Notes under the pieces: model-generated
What the model was told of the DNA's origin: nothing
Databases searched by the model: none
Seen by the model: the letters and a program-made list of their open reading frames with translations, nothing else
In this document: in pieces, positions 7,111 to 7,245 of the stretch
Layout: every line of letters begins with the position of its first letter
Numbering within the stretch: the stretch's first letter is position 1
Position numbers and translations under genes: made by a program
NCBI GenBank assembly: GCA_012842035.1
Contig: DUTO01000078.1
Span: 1-7,245, forward strand
Reading direction: 5' to 3'
DNA from: Clostridia bacterium
Lineage (GTDB): Bacteria > Bacillota > Peptococcia > DRI-13 > DTU073
Length of the DNA: 7,245 bases

Positions 7111-7245
7111 TTAAACCTTGCAAACATTAGCAGCTTGCAACCCTTTGGGACCCTCCACAATTTCAAATTCGACAACATCACCTTCATACAAAGTTTTGAA
7201 ACCTTCCTCCTGAATTGCCGAGAAGTGCACAAATACATCATTGCC
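7111..7245 (-). CDS. Cold-shock protein (CSD family), C-terminal part
   Basis: These small OB-fold proteins bind single-stranded RNA and DNA and melt mRNA structure in the cold or in fast growth. The window holds the last 44 codons to TAA 7113-7111, beginning GNDVFVHFSAI. VFVHFSAI is the RNP2 nucleic-acid-binding motif. It is followed by QEEGFKTLYEGDVVEFEIVEGPKGLQAANV in the usual order (loop, strand 4, strand 5), and the protein ends in CKV. RNP1 (KGFGFI-type) and the start codon lie beyond the window edge. A full protein of about 65-68 residues is expected. A strong terminator follows. The exact paralogue (CspA, B, D and so on) cannot be told from this part. Confidence 0.93.
   Translation of the reverse strand, partial: GNDVFVHFSAIQEEGFKTLYEGDVVEFEIVEGPKGLQAANVCKV

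Noticed and set aside
7053..7241. A 62-codon minus-strand open frame overlapping the cold-shock gene.
   Set aside because: It is out of frame with the clear cold-shock protein sequence and runs through its terminator hairpin; the product resembles nothing.

Overview
The window reads as an ordinary chromosomal housekeeping region of an AT-rich member of the Bacillota (Firmicutes), most likely Clostridia-like. Genus cannot be read from the sequence. The reasons are strong AGGAGG-type ribosome binding sites, a long-form hibernation factor, a SecA ending in a zinc-binding SEC-C motif, an RF2 gene with its autoregulatory frameshift, a transketolase start of the split (two-subunit) type, and a candidate sigma-H promoter. 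All six genes lie on the minus strand, so transcription runs from high to low coordinates. No unexplained stretch exceeds about 125 bases.

In transcription order: (1) the C-terminal 44 residues of a cold-shock protein, closed by a strong intrinsic terminator; (2) hpf, the long ribosome hibernation factor, preceded by a near-perfect sigma-H-type promoter and followed by a 12-bp perfect hairpin; (3) a 703-residue membrane-anchored phosphoglycerol transferase of the lipoteichoic acid synthase family, with its own sigma-A-type promoter starting one base past the hpf hairpin, and with an unusual C-terminal TIG-like Ig-fold extension; (4) secA, the ATPase motor of the Sec translocase; (5) prfB, peptide chain release factor 2, which must be read as two pieces joined by a +1 frameshift at an in-frame TGA; (6) the first 88 codons of a transketolase N-terminal subunit, cut by the window edge.

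The last four genes have gaps of 70, 25 and 60 bases with no convincing terminator, so they may be co-transcribed from the promoter near 6366-6394, perhaps with read-through from hpf. The hpf-secA-prfB order is common in Firmicutes; here an envelope-polymer enzyme sits between hpf and secA. Functionally the block mixes translation control (hpf, prfB), secretion (secA), envelope synthesis (LTA synthase-like) and pentose phosphate metabolism (transketolase).

I found no mobile element, CRISPR array, tRNA or rRNA, and no evidence of a previously undescribed system. The points most worth a second look are the sigma-H promoter of hpf, the Ig-fold tail of the LTA synthase-like protein, and the abutting terminator and promoter between them.
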